20,254 bases of DNA from Desulfobacterales bacterium (GTDB lineage: Bacteria > Desulfobacterota > Desulfobacteria > Desulfobacterales > JAFDCJ01), in the NCBI GenBank assembly GCA_020345785.1, contig CP070771.1, positions 6,686,511 through 6,706,764 of the forward strand. Reading direction: 5' to 3'. The notes beneath the pieces were generated by a model. It searched no databases. It saw only the letters and a program-made list of their open reading frames with translations, and was not told the DNA's origin. The number at the start of each line of letters is the position of its first letter. The stretch's first letter is position 1. This document shows, piece by piece, positions 13,339 to 20,254 of the stretch. The position numbers and the translations under genes are program-made.

Positions 13339-13728
13339 CTGAAGTGAAAAACGACTTAGCGATTATAAATGTAAGTATTCAAAATTCAAAAGATTTTTGA
13401 ATCGACGTCATCCTTGTAAAACAACTATTATAAAACTTCACCTGAACGGAACAGCGAACCGCAGAACAGCAGAATAACGAACCGCAGAATTTCGAAGGGT
13501 GGTTTCGCTTCGTTCAGTCTTTTTATTAAAATAGACAGAATACCTTTCTTCGATCCGCCTCCGGCGGAATATTCATTATTCGATATTCGATTTTCGCTTT
13601 TTTGAGTTTCTTTTTTCGATCAAACTGGCACTCTTCGGCGGCCAGCAGCTGGACTGACAAATGACAACAGACTTGTTGCACTATAGCTCTATTGGGATAT
13701 TATCTCGTGTTGGCCGGCTATTTCCCGA
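13339..13728. other. Repeat-rich intergenic stretch between dhaK and dhaL
   Basis: About 390 nt with no supported gene. It contains GAACCGCAGAA-like repeats (about 13444-13491), a hairpin TCCGCC-TCC-GGCGGA (about 13554-13568), and ATTCGA-type tandem units (about 13570-13595). No DhaM-like reading frame is present. It looks like repeat insertion into what is normally a tight dhaK-dhaL operon. Confidence 0.65.
13444..13491. repeat. Imperfect GAACCGCAGAA tandem repeats
   Basis: GAACCGCAGAA occurs twice (about 13456 and 13479) with degenerate units GAACGGAACAGC and CAGCAGAATAAC around it, giving an 11-12 nt rhythm. Non-coding. Confidence 0.6.
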
Positions 13729-14730
13729 TTATCCTATTACTTTATAACACGGTGTATCCGCCGGAGCTGCCAGCAGTTCTTTTAATTCCGCATCCAATTT
13801 CATCAGGGTCACCGAAAAACCCGCCATTTCGAGGCCCGTGAAGAATTCTCCGACAAAGGAGTGTCCGATTTTGATGGCCCTTTCATCCAGCATCTGTTTT
13901 ACCTTGCGGTAACAGATGTATAATTCCAATTGGGGCGTCCCGCCCAGTCCGTTAATCAAGACGGCTGCCTCATCACCGGACCGAAACGGAAGATCCTCAA
14001 TCACCTCAAGAGTCATCTTTTCAGTGATTTGGTCGGCACTCATCATCTTAATTTTAGCGGTGCCGGCCTCACCATGGTGGCCGACCGCATATTCCATTTC
14101 ATCCTCTGCCAGCGTGAACGTCGGTGACCCCTTGGCCGGCACGGTACATGGTGAAAGTGCAACACCCAGTGTACGGGTATTGTTATTGACTTTTTCCACG
14201 GCGGCCTTGCACTCCTGCAAGCTGCCGCCAGCCGCCGCCTTGGCGCCGGCCACCTTCCAGGCCAGAAAGGAGCCCACCACCCCGCGGCGTTTGTTCGCCT
14301 CTTCTTTGGGACCGGAACCCACATCGTCGGTGCCGATAACCTGCTCAACTTCAATGCCTTCGGCCCTGGCCATGTCGGCGGCCAGCTGAAAATTCATCAC
14401 GTCACCGGCATAATTGCCCAAAAGAAACAAAACCCCCCTGCCGGCATGCACGGCCTTGGCGGCCTCGAAGCAGGCCAGCGGGGGCGGGGACGTAAATATC
14501 TCACCTACCGCCACTGCATCGAGCATGCCCCGGCCGATAAAGCCGATAAAGGCCGGCTTATGGCCGGAGCCGCCACCGGTAACGATGCCTACCTTGTCCG
14601 CCACCGGCGCATCGGCTCGAACCAGTGATCTGGCAGTATCCAGCTTGCGGACGTATTTTTGATGAACAGCCAGAAAACCTTCCAGCATCTCATCCACCAC
14701 ATCGTACGGATCATTGATGAATTTTTTCAT
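13729..14730 (-). CDS. dhaK: Dihydroxyacetone-kinase-type substrate subunit DhaK (tetrulose/ketose kinase candidate)
   Basis: A 333-residue DhaK-domain protein. The substrate loop GGGSGHKPAF (52-61) holds the conserved His57; canonical DhaK has Glu where this has Lys58. NYAGDVMNF (106-114) supplies the active-site Asp, and GHHGEAG (217-223) holds the His that binds the ketose carbonyl covalently (H219 by alignment with GIHGE). Length is standard for a stand-alone DhaK. ATG 14730 is preceded by GGAGG at 5 nt; an upstream in-frame TTG at 14742 would overlap that site. The neighbours RpiB-like and two TIM-barrel isomerases point to a C4 or similar ketose rather than glycerol-derived dihydroxyacetone, as in the L-erythrulose kinase (LerK) pathway of mycobacteria. 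Substrate is inferred. Confidence 0.9.
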   Translation of the reverse strand: MKKFINDPYDVVDEMLEGFLAVHQKYVRKLDTARSLVRADAPVADKVGIVTGGGSGHKPAFIGFIGRGMLDAVAVGEIFTSPPPLACFEAAKAVHAGRGVLFLLGNYAGDVMNFQLAADMARAEGIEVEQVIGTDDVGSGPKEEANKRRGVVGSFLAWKVAGAKAAAGGSLQECKAAVEKVNNNTRTLGVALSPCTVPAKGSPTFTLAEDEMEYAVGHHGEAGTAKIKMMSADQITEKMTLEVIEDLPFRSGDEAAVLINGLGGTPQLELYICYRKVKQMLDERAIKIGHSFVGEFFTGLEMAGFSVTLMKLDAELKELLAAPADTPCYKVIG

Positions 14731-14753
14731 GGTGACCTCCAAGGGTATTAAGG

Positions 14754-14788
14754 ATTGAATATTGCAGAATGTATATTGAATATTTAAG
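14754..14788. repeat. ATTGAA heptad array upstream of dhaK
   Basis: Units at 14754, 14761, 14768, 14775 and 14782 keep an exact 7-nt register; ATTGAAT is intact at 14754 and 14775, the others are degenerate. It lies about 24 nt upstream of the dhaK start. Confidence 0.65.
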
Positions 14789-14845
14789 GTCCGCCTTCAG
14801 CAGATCCATACTAAAAAAGGATGGAGCGAAGCGACTACCACAAAT

Positions 14846-14873
14846 CTTCAATTTTCAATTTTCAATCTTCAAT
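14846..14873. repeat. Four-unit ATTGAA heptad array abutting the rpiB-like stop
   Basis: CTTCAAT, TTTCAAT, TTTCAAT, CTTCAAT in perfect 7-nt register. The array ends immediately next to the TGA stop of the RpiB-like gene (14874-14876), with no spacer. Confidence 0.8.
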
Positions 14874-15320
14874 TCATTTGTCATGCGCTTTGGCGTACTC
14901 ATATATCCGCCGGATTTTTGGTTCCGACCGCCCGCCGGACTCATATTTGGCATTCATCCAGATGGTTACCAGGCTTTTGGCGAGCTCCACTCCTGTGACC
15001 TGTTCGCCCAGGGTCATGATGTTGGCGTTGTTGCTTTTTATCGAACGCTCGGTGGAATAGGCGTCCGAACACAAAGCTGCATACGCGCCGGGTACCTTGT
15101 TGGCGGTTATACACATGCCGATTCCGGTGCCGCACATCAATATGCCGCGGTCATGTTTGCCCGACGCTACCGCTTCAGCCACATCGATAGCCACGTTGGC
15201 ATAGATCGGATCGTCACTTCCATAGTCTTCACATTCATATCCCAATTCGGCCAGATGTTTGATAATCGCGTTTTTGAGTCCGGCAGCATTGGGGTCACAA
15301 CCAATAGCGATTTTTTTCAT
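14874..15320 (-). CDS. RpiB/LacAB-family sugar-phosphate isomerase with altered active site
   Basis: A 148-residue protein of the ribose-5-phosphate isomerase B family, which interconverts aldose and ketose phosphates. Conserved: Asp9, the catalytic Cys63 in MCGTGIG (62-68), the glycine loop and phosphate-loop positions. Altered: the His after Asp9 (GCDH in E. coli RpiB) is Pro10, giving GCDPNA, and the His that opens the sugar ring (E. coli His99, in RQHND) is Ser96 within KSNNAN (15033-15035). These changes speak against ribose-5-phosphate and fit a substrate that stays open-chain, such as erythrulose-4-phosphate. ATG 15320 follows AGGAG. It lies between the TIM-barrel isomerases and dhaK on the same strand. 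EryI/DerI-type tetrulose-phosphate isomerase is the favoured reading. Confidence 0.88.
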   Translation of the reverse strand: MKKIAIGCDPNAAGLKNAIIKHLAELGYECEDYGSDDPIYANVAIDVAEAVASGKHDRGILMCGTGIGMCITANKVPGAYAALCSDAYSTERSIKSNNANIMTLGEQVTGVELAKSLVTIWMNAKYESGGRSEPKIRRIYEYAKAHDK

Positions 15321-15531
15321 ACCTTCTTCTCCTAATTAATCCGCCCGGAAAATTAATATATCCAGGGGTAAAGATTGCTTTTTAAAAGTTGAAATAACTT
15401 GTTAAGTCTACACGCCGGCGGCTTAATTATTTTATGCTTCGCATTTTTTTTATTTTTTAATTTCTTATTAGTCATTTGTACATATAGACAATTAGCCGGA
15501 ATAAAGAAATTAATTCATTTTAAATTTAAGC

Positions 15532-16377
15532 TCAGAGGGCAAGGGTTGTCCTGACGAATTCTACTGATCTTTGCATCACCTGCCGGATCAGTTTTAAGTC
15601 GATCGGTAACGGCGCCCTGCGGGGAGAGGCATCCGGCGCCCGTCTGATCCTCAAAGGGATCTCAAGCGACAGGGGTAAGGGTTCCGGCAGGGCGGCCAAC
15701 TCCTTTAAGATCCTGCGGTAATCTATGCTTCCCTTGCCAATCTGAGTAAAATACCATCCGGCTTCATCGGCGGCAACATCTTTAATATGATAATGCGCCG
15801 TAGAGTCTACCGCAAATTTATAATCCTCTTCCGGCCGGATTTTCTCGAAACAATGGGACAAGAGATTGCCGAAGTCGTAATTTATTTTGACGGCGTCCAG
15901 ACCGATCTCTTCAATAACACGTGCCGCCGGCTCAGCGGAATCGATAACATTGGCCTTACCGTCGCCGGGATTTTCAAGGACGATAATCATATTCATTGTC
16001 TCAGCCGTATGCCCCAGCTCGCTTATATTTTCCATGAATCGGCGTTTATTTTGAAGCGGGGCGGCATTAGAAACAATGTATGTCGAACCGACCTTGCGTG
16101 CAAATGCCATGCGGTTTTTGAAGATGTCGACAATACCTTTCTGCGACAGGTCTACATGCGATGAAAAGGACAGGCACCGCAGGTTGTACTCGGCAAGCAG
16201 GGTCAAAATTTTATCAGCATTTTCGGCATTGAAGTAGCCTTCGGTGAATGGATCCGTGTAACCTTCGATAAAGGCAATTTCGACCAGATCAACGCCAATC
16301 GCGGATATTTCCCGGAAGGCCGTTGCAAGATCATAGCCGTCGTAAGCGGCAGTGCTGATTAGAAGCGGGTTATGCAT
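15532..16377 (-). CDS. TIM-barrel sugar-phosphate isomerase/epimerase (AP_endonuc_2 fold), first copy
   Basis: A 281-residue xylose-isomerase-like TIM barrel. A probable divalent-metal site of the usual Glu-Asp-His-Glu kind is visible: Glu135 (LENPG), Asp168 (NYDFGN), His197 (HYHIKD) and Glu239 (LSLEIP). The family includes LerI-type tetrulose-phosphate isomerases, hydroxypyruvate isomerase and ketose 3-epimerases; the exact reaction is not decidable here. The ATG at 16377 is used; an in-frame TTG at 16383 is alternative. Neither has a Shine-Dalgarno site, because a heptad repeat array occupies the upstream position. It lies between the second TIM-barrel gene and the rpiB-like gene, 211 nt from the latter. 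Confidence 0.85.
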   Translation of the reverse strand: MHNPLLISTAAYDGYDLATAFREISAIGVDLVEIAFIEGYTDPFTEGYFNAENADKILTLLAEYNLRCLSFSSHVDLSQKGIVDIFKNRMAFARKVGSTYIVSNAAPLQNKRRFMENISELGHTAETMNMIIVLENPGDGKANVIDSAEPAARVIEEIGLDAVKINYDFGNLLSHCFEKIRPEEDYKFAVDSTAHYHIKDVAADEAGWYFTQIGKGSIDYRRILKELAALPEPLPLSLEIPLRIRRAPDASPRRAPLPIDLKLIRQVMQRSVEFVRTTLAL

Positions 16378-16382
16378 AATCA

Positions 16383-16410
16383 ATTGAAGATTGAAAATTG
16401 AAGATTGAAT
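16383..16410. repeat. Four-unit ATTGAA heptad array at a gene start
   Basis: ATTGAAG, ATTGAAA, ATTGAAG, ATTGAAT in perfect register, ending 5 nt from the ATG of the TIM-barrel gene at 16377. It fills the space where that gene's ribosome-binding site should be. Confidence 0.85.
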
Positions 16411-16507
16411 ATTTGTGGTATTCCATCAACTTAATTTCGCTTTGACATCCAAAAAAGCAACAACTCGATTTCAAATGCCCAATCCGGACTATTTGGGGTC
16501 AAGCCAG

Positions 16508-17473
16508 TTACCTGAGGGAAAACAGATTGTCTTCAATAAATTGCCAGGTTTTCAGATAATCGTCGCCGGCAATCAGTCGTTCAAATTCCGTGGTATCGAT
16601 TTTCCCCAGCAGATCCCAGATGCGGTTTGAGATTCTGCTGTTGGCCTCAAAGGTCCCGATAATATCCCAGCGGGTAGGAGATGTATCCGAAGTCAGGTAA
16701 TCGTTATAGCCGTATTTTTTAAGATAGTAAAGAAATTCAATATATTCAAGAAAATGCTTGGTGCCGCAGAAATAGTCCCAATCCCATTTGCCGTCATTAT
16801 CATTGATGTGAATGTAGGCCCTGTATGGACTTTCAGCCAGCAGCACAAACGCTTCAGCCGGATTTTCGTTGCCGTACATGGAGTGCCCGAAGTCCAGCGT
16901 TACCCCCATGTTCTTGTTTTGGATGTCGTTCAGCAAACACAAGGTCTTGGCGGCCGTGTCGACAAAACATCGTCCTCGGGTTTCACTGGGTTTGTACTCA
17001 ATAAAGAGTGGAATCTCATGCCTGTGAGCGCCGGCTTCGGCGAATGTTTCCACCAGGTACTTCCAGGCACGGGCATAATCGTATTGAAAGGAAAACTCGT
17101 AACCGTCACCCAGCGGGCAGCAGGTCACCTTATCTGCACCGACCTCTGCCGCAAAATCCTTCGCTTCTTTGATGAAGCGTACCGCTTTGTTGCGGATTTC
17201 CTTATTATGAGAGGTTAATCCACCGTTGCGAAATTCGGGTTCGGCCTTCACATTGACGTTGACGGCGGCAATATTTAAGTCGTGTTTTTCCAGAAGCTCT
17301 CTGGTTTCCTGCGGATCGTTGACTTCGTACGGATAGACGATTTCAACTCCGTCATAACCTTCAATTTCTGTCATCAGTTCGAACTTTTGTTCCAGATCCA
17401 GCGGCTTGTTGTATTCGTGAAACCGATCCTTGGTTTTTGATAAGAAGCCGGTGATAATGGCCATCTTCAACAT
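16508..17473 (-). CDS. TIM-barrel sugar-phosphate isomerase/epimerase, second copy
   Basis: A 321-residue xylose-isomerase-like TIM barrel, clearly different from its neighbour. Likely metal ligands are Glu159 (FIEYKP), Asp194 (LDFGHS), His222 (YIHIND) and Asp263 (LTSDTS). The C-terminal extension (about 265-321) is longer than in hydroxypyruvate-isomerase types and recalls larger ketose isomerases. The ATG at 17473 has a strong AAGGAGG 6 nt upstream. That site overlaps the stop of the preceding fragment, suggesting translational coupling. Together with the DhaK/DhaL kinase and RpiB-like isomerase it probably completes a short sugar-phosphate route to a central intermediate; which of the two barrels acts on the phosphorylated intermediate is unknown. 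Confidence 0.87.
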   Translation of the reverse strand: MLKMAIITGFLSKTKDRFHEYNKPLDLEQKFELMTEIEGYDGVEIVYPYEVNDPQETRELLEKHDLNIAAVNVNVKAEPEFRNGGLTSHNKEIRNKAVRFIKEAKDFAAEVGADKVTCCPLGDGYEFSFQYDYARAWKYLVETFAEAGAHRHEIPLFIEYKPSETRGRCFVDTAAKTLCLLNDIQNKNMGVTLDFGHSMYGNENPAEAFVLLAESPYRAYIHINDNDGKWDWDYFCGTKHFLEYIEFLYYLKKYGYNDYLTSDTSPTRWDIIGTFEANSRISNRIWDLLGKIDTTEFERLIAGDDYLKTWQFIEDNLFSLR

Positions 17474-17483
17474 CGTATCCTCC

Positions 17484-17726
17484 TTACCCGGTCATGCCGG
17501 AATTTTTTCGGCCCTGTGTTTGGCCATTTAGAATCGTTTTTATAAATATGCTTCCTTCCCGGTATTGTTGCTGAACCGCTTCGGTTAGGCATATGACTTC
17601 AATATCAAAAGATCCCCGGTAACCCATATCCGCGATATCCTGCAGACTGTGCGCAACATCGGAAGGTGTGAATTCATCCGTGAAGCGCGATATGAAACAC
17701 GCCGGTGGTACGCCTATCAAATGCAA
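17484..17726 (-). pseudogene. Fragment of a third TIM-barrel sugar isomerase (5' end lost)
   Basis: An 80-codon open frame whose residues about 25-66 (SDVAHSLQDIADMGYRG, then FDIEVI, then YREGSIFIKTIL) look like the last beta-alpha unit of a xylose-isomerase-like barrel. An in-frame TGA lies four codons before the first usable start (TTG at 17726), and only 31 nt separate that start from the tctA stop, so the first three quarters of a gene appear deleted. The frame ends at a TAA inside the Shine-Dalgarno of the next gene, consistent with a former normal operon junction. It could instead be a short N-terminal piece; the C-terminal reading fits better. It may still be translated. Confidence 0.45.
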
Positions 17727-17743
17727 TGCCCCTGGTCATCTAT

Positions 17744-17758
17744 ACCGGTTTTTCCGGT
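17744..17758. other. Small hairpin at the tctA stop
   Basis: ACCGG, five T, CCGGT: perfect 5-bp stem overlapping the TGA stop of tctA. Too short and without a T-tract after the stem on the minus strand, so a terminator is unlikely; it may be the junction of the deletion noted next to it. Confidence 0.35.
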
Positions 17759-19293
17759 CACGCTTTATGAATTCTGCGCGGTAAAATCCTTGCAAGCAAT
17801 CTGTCTTTTAGGTTTTTAAAAAACGGAATCTGACTAACCACCGTCCATGCAATAATCAGAAAAAGGATCAGCGATACAGGGCGGGTGAAGATCGGTAAAA
17901 AACTTCCCTGGGACACCATCAAGGCGCGTCGCAGGTTTTCATCCGCCATGGGTCCCAAAATAACACCGATTACCAACGGTGCGATGGGATAGCCCATCTC
18001 GATCAGAAAATAGCTGACAATCCCCACCGGCAGCATCAAATATAGGTTGTAAATGTTAATGCCCAGTGCATAGGATCCGATCACGCACAGCACGCCGATA
18101 ATCGGCATAAAAATCTGCGTCGGAATTCGCAGGACCTTGACCACCTGCCGGGCCATGAGCATTCCCACCACCCACATTGCCACCGATGCCAGCATCAGGA
18201 TTGAGGCTACTTCTATAATGAAATTAGGGTGCTCAAAAGTGATCATCGGCCCCGGGGTAACGCCGTGCAGCATCAGCGCACCCAGCAACATGGCCGCCGG
18301 CGGACTTCCCGGAATACCCAAATTGAGCAGCGGAATCATGGCGCCGCCGACACAGGCATTATTCGCAACTTCGGAAGAAAGAACCGCTGTGATTTCGCCT
18401 TTACCAAATCTTTCCGGATGCTTGGAGGTATTCTTGGCGGCACCGTAGGACACCCAGGCAGCGATGTCTTCACCGATCCCGGGTACCGCGCCGATGCCGA
18501 CGCCGATAAGGGCGGAGCGAATAATTTTGGGGACGTTCCGGACAATCGTTCCGAATTCCGGTATAATGCGCTGGAATTTTTGAGTTTCACCGATGATGAA
18601 ACGATCTTTGAGCACCTGAATTATCTGGGGAATCCCAAAGGCGCCGATCAATACCGGTACGACTTCAATACCGCTGTCAAGCTCGGGTATACCAAAGGTA
18701 AAGCGCGGAAAAAACTGCAGCCGGTCGCGCCCGACGCAGGCCAGAAAGAGTCCGAGGAAGCCTGATATCCAGCCCTTGATGACAAGATCCGGACTCGTCA
18801 AGGTCCCGCTGATGAGAATGCCGAAGAAGGCCAATAGAAAAAACTCAAAAGATGTAAACTGAAGGGCAAAAAATGAAATAATTGGTGAAATGCTCACCAC
18901 GAAGAGCATGCTGATCAACGTTCCGATCGCCGATGAGGTGGTTGTCAGACCGATGGCACGACCGCCTTCGCCTTTTAGTGCCAAGGGATAGCCGTCGAGG
19001 GCTGTAGCCGCGGAAGCTGCCGTGCCGGGGATGTTTATGAGGATGGAAGCATAGGAACCGCCGTAGGTGCCGCCGACATAGATGGACAACAAGCACAACA
19101 TGGCTGTTGCCGTGTCCATGCCGTAGGTCAATGCCGTTAAGAGGGCAACCCCGAGGGTTGAGGTCAGACCCGGCATTGCGCCGAACATAATTCCCAGCAT
19201 CACAGAGCCAAATAGTATCGCAAGGTGAACCGGATCCGCCGCAAGATTAAATACAGTTTGAAAGTAAAACCCAAGTCGTTCAATGAACACCAT
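17758..19293 (-). CDS. tctA: Tripartite tricarboxylate transporter large permease subunit TctA
   Basis: A 511-residue integral membrane protein with about 11-12 hydrophobic segments. The TctA signatures are present: GAMPGLTSTLG (38-48) and its second half-repeat GAVPGIGEDIAAWVSYG, plus the PPAAMLLGALMLHGVTPGP stretch. TctA is the large channel subunit of the TTT family, which imports carboxylates (and related small acids) with a periplasmic binding protein TctC and small subunit TctB. Length is typical (about 500). The ATG at 19293 follows AAAGGA, 14 nt after tctB. No TctC gene is in the window; it may lie to the right. Given the sugar-phosphate enzymes downstream, the substrate may be a sugar acid or polyol-derived acid. 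Confidence 0.95.
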   Translation of the reverse strand: MVFIERLGFYFQTVFNLAADPVHLAILFGSVMLGIMFGAMPGLTSTLGVALLTALTYGMDTATAMLCLLSIYVGGTYGGSYASILINIPGTAASAATALDGYPLALKGEGGRAIGLTTTSSAIGTLISMLFVVSISPIISFFALQFTSFEFFLLAFFGILISGTLTSPDLVIKGWISGFLGLFLACVGRDRLQFFPRFTFGIPELDSGIEVVPVLIGAFGIPQIIQVLKDRFIIGETQKFQRIIPEFGTIVRNVPKIIRSALIGVGIGAVPGIGEDIAAWVSYGAAKNTSKHPERFGKGEITAVLSSEVANNACVGGAMIPLLNLGIPGSPPAAMLLGALMLHGVTPGPMITFEHPNFIIEVASILMLASVAMWVVGMLMARQVVKVLRIPTQIFMPIIGVLCVIGSYALGINIYNLYLMLPVGIVSYFLIEMGYPIAPLVIGVILGPMADENLRRALMVSQGSFLPIFTRPVSLILFLIIAWTVVSQIPFFKNLKDRLLARILPRRIHKA

Positions 19294-19307
19294 TAATTTT
19301 TTTCCTT

Positions 19308-20072
19308 TTAAAATTCGAAGTACCAGAAATAATCCAGAACAGCTACAATCATACCTTCGGTCGGCATGGGTACCAACAGGAAATATTTAAAGATCGGGCA
19401 CACCACAAAAGGCGCCGCGACGGCCACTATTAAACCGGTCCGATACTTCTTACGCAGGGATTGACGGGAACGGATCAATGTCCAGGCATAGATGCAGTAA
19501 GCAAGGATAAAGCAGAGGGCCAAGACGTCGCCGGCAAACGGCACGAACCGGCTCAGCGCCGCATTGAGCCCGGAAGCAAAGTAGCCGATCAACACGCCAA
19601 CCCCGGCCAGGTAGAAATAGAAAAGTTTTTTTAACAGCTGATCATCATCAAAGTAAAACATGGTGATAAAGACCGTCAGATAAAGGGTTGCGCTGAGGAA
19701 AAAATCAATACGCGGAATGGTGATGTAAACCAATGAAAGAAATAAAACGGCGATGGCATAAAACCGGATGACCGAGTCGCTGATTAAAAACTGAATGAGA
19801 TCCTGGCTCGCAAACCAACGGACGGTTTCACCAAATGCTTTGATGCCCGATATTTTCAATGCGGTCCTTGTAAGCAGCGCACCCAACAGCATGATGACGC
19901 CGCCGACAAACAGCGGAAAAAGCGCCGGAGAAACGTACCAAACATTTTGAACTCCCCCCCAGCTGTCTTTCATGGGCATTCTTGACGCCATCAGAACCAT
20001 AAACAGACCGAACAAAAATATTACCAAACCCGAGTAAATATCCGCCTTGCGCAGTTTCTCTTTTTCCAGCAC
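19308..20072 (-). CDS. tctB: Tripartite tricarboxylate transporter small permease subunit TctB
   Basis: A 254-residue membrane protein with the TctB N-terminal pattern: a first segment (about 13-30) followed by a Tyr-Val-Ser-Pro-x-x-Phe-Pro motif and second segment, then further hydrophobic helices near 120-170, 180-195 and 210-235. At 254 residues it is longer than the common TctB (about 150-170); the extra part lies between the second helix and the C-terminal helices. The start is GTG at 20072, with a weak AGGG about 10 nt upstream; no better start is seen. It is 14 nt from tctA and they form one operon. TctB is required with TctA and TctC for uptake. Confidence 0.88.
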   Translation of the reverse strand: MLEKEKLRKADIYSGLVIFLFGLFMVLMASRMPMKDSWGGVQNVWYVSPALFPLFVGGVIMLLGALLTRTALKISGIKAFGETVRWFASQDLIQFLISDSVIRFYAIAVLFLSLVYITIPRIDFFLSATLYLTVFITMFYFDDDQLLKKLFYFYLAGVGVLIGYFASGLNAALSRFVPFAGDVLALCFILAYCIYAWTLIRSRQSLRKKYRTGLIVAVAAPFVVCPIFKYFLLVPMPTEGMIVAVLDYFWYFEF

Positions 20073-20095
20073 GACCGTTGCACCCTATTTGAGTG

Positions 20096-20109
20096 TTATT
20101 GGTTATTGG
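20096..20109. repeat. TTATTGG direct repeat
   Basis: Two adjacent TTATTGG heptads (20096-20102, 20103-20109) just upstream of tctB, followed by a degenerate third unit. Confidence 0.5.
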
Positions 20110-20183
20110 TTTTACTTCGTCTTATTTATCATTGCATCAATACCGTTTTATCGCAGACTGATATCGCTCGCGTAAAAAAGGAA

Positions 20184-20222
20184 TGCCTAAATTGATCTAA
20201 ATTGCCTAAAATGCCTAAAATT
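20184..20222. repeat. GCCTAAAATT-like 9-10 nt tandem repeat
   Basis: Four imperfect units: GCCTAAATT, GATCTAAATT, GCCTAAAAT, GCCTAAAATT. It lies in the 182-nt stretch upstream of tctB, in which I see no gene. Confidence 0.65.
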
Positions 20223-20254
20223 AAGGAAACGCCGCGCTCTATCTCTTTTTATAA

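Noticed and set aside
14754..14873. CRISPR-like array
   Set aside because: Units are 7 nt with no spacers of constant length and no cas genes nearby; these are simple tandem repeats.
15421..15460. Terminator-like ATGC-TTC-GCAT stem followed by a T run (plus strand)
   Set aside because: The stem is only 4 bp and the T run is on the strand opposite to all nearby genes.

Overview
The window looks like chromosomal DNA of a strictly anaerobic bacterium with a Wood-Ljungdahl (acetyl-CoA) type C1 pathway, most likely a sulfate-reducing or syntrophic Desulfobacterota. This assignment is inferred from gene content (metF plus metV beside NADH-dehydrogenase-like flavin/iron-sulfur subunits, a response regulator with a MerR/excisionase-type reader head) and from short 7-8 nt tandem repeats in many gaps. 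There is no rRNA or other taxonomic marker. Nearly every gene is on the minus strand, so transcription runs from right to left; only one thioesterase gene is on the plus strand.

Left half (about 1-10,990). In transcription order: an orphan HTH-receiver response regulator with a good promoter; a divergent second MetF homologue (MetF2); an 887-residue NuoG/formate-dehydrogenase-like iron-sulfur molybdopterin-fold protein; a NuoE-like [2Fe-2S] subunit; a 1043-residue NuoF protein fused to a GltD-like FAD/NAD(P) module; MetV; MetF; and the start of an alpha/beta-hydrolase gene cut by the window edge. NuoE, NuoF-GltD and MetV are packed with a 4-nt overlap and a 2-nt gap. The simplest reading is a multi-subunit NAD(P)H-linked methylene-tetrahydrofolate reductase. 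Its large FdhA-like subunit has Phe-Gly where formate dehydrogenases carry the Sec/Cys-His pair, so it is probably an electron-wiring scaffold rather than a formate dehydrogenase. MetF2 has lost the conserved active-site Gln. This is the best candidate for an undescribed system in the window.

Middle (about 11,000-12,724). A GlxA-type AraC regulator diverges from a small hot-dog thioesterase. An AT-rich region with repeated ATAGAA boxes and a perfect 10-bp inverted repeat lies between the GlxA-type gene and the response regulator.

Right half (12,682-20,072). A carbohydrate module on the minus strand: TctB and TctA permease subunits, a remnant of a TIM-barrel sugar isomerase, two intact TIM-barrel sugar-phosphate isomerase/epimerase genes, an RpiB-family isomerase with altered active-site residues, DhaK and DhaL. 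A DhaK-type kinase with a TIM-barrel isomerase and an RpiB-type isomerase matches the known logic of tetrulose (erythrulose) phosphate catabolism. The RpiB paralogue lacks the ring-opening His, which suits a substrate that cannot form a ring. The exact substrate is not shown by the sequence.

Gaps are filled with purine-rich palindromes flanking metF and with 7-8 nt tandem arrays, several of which begin exactly at a stop codon or start codon.
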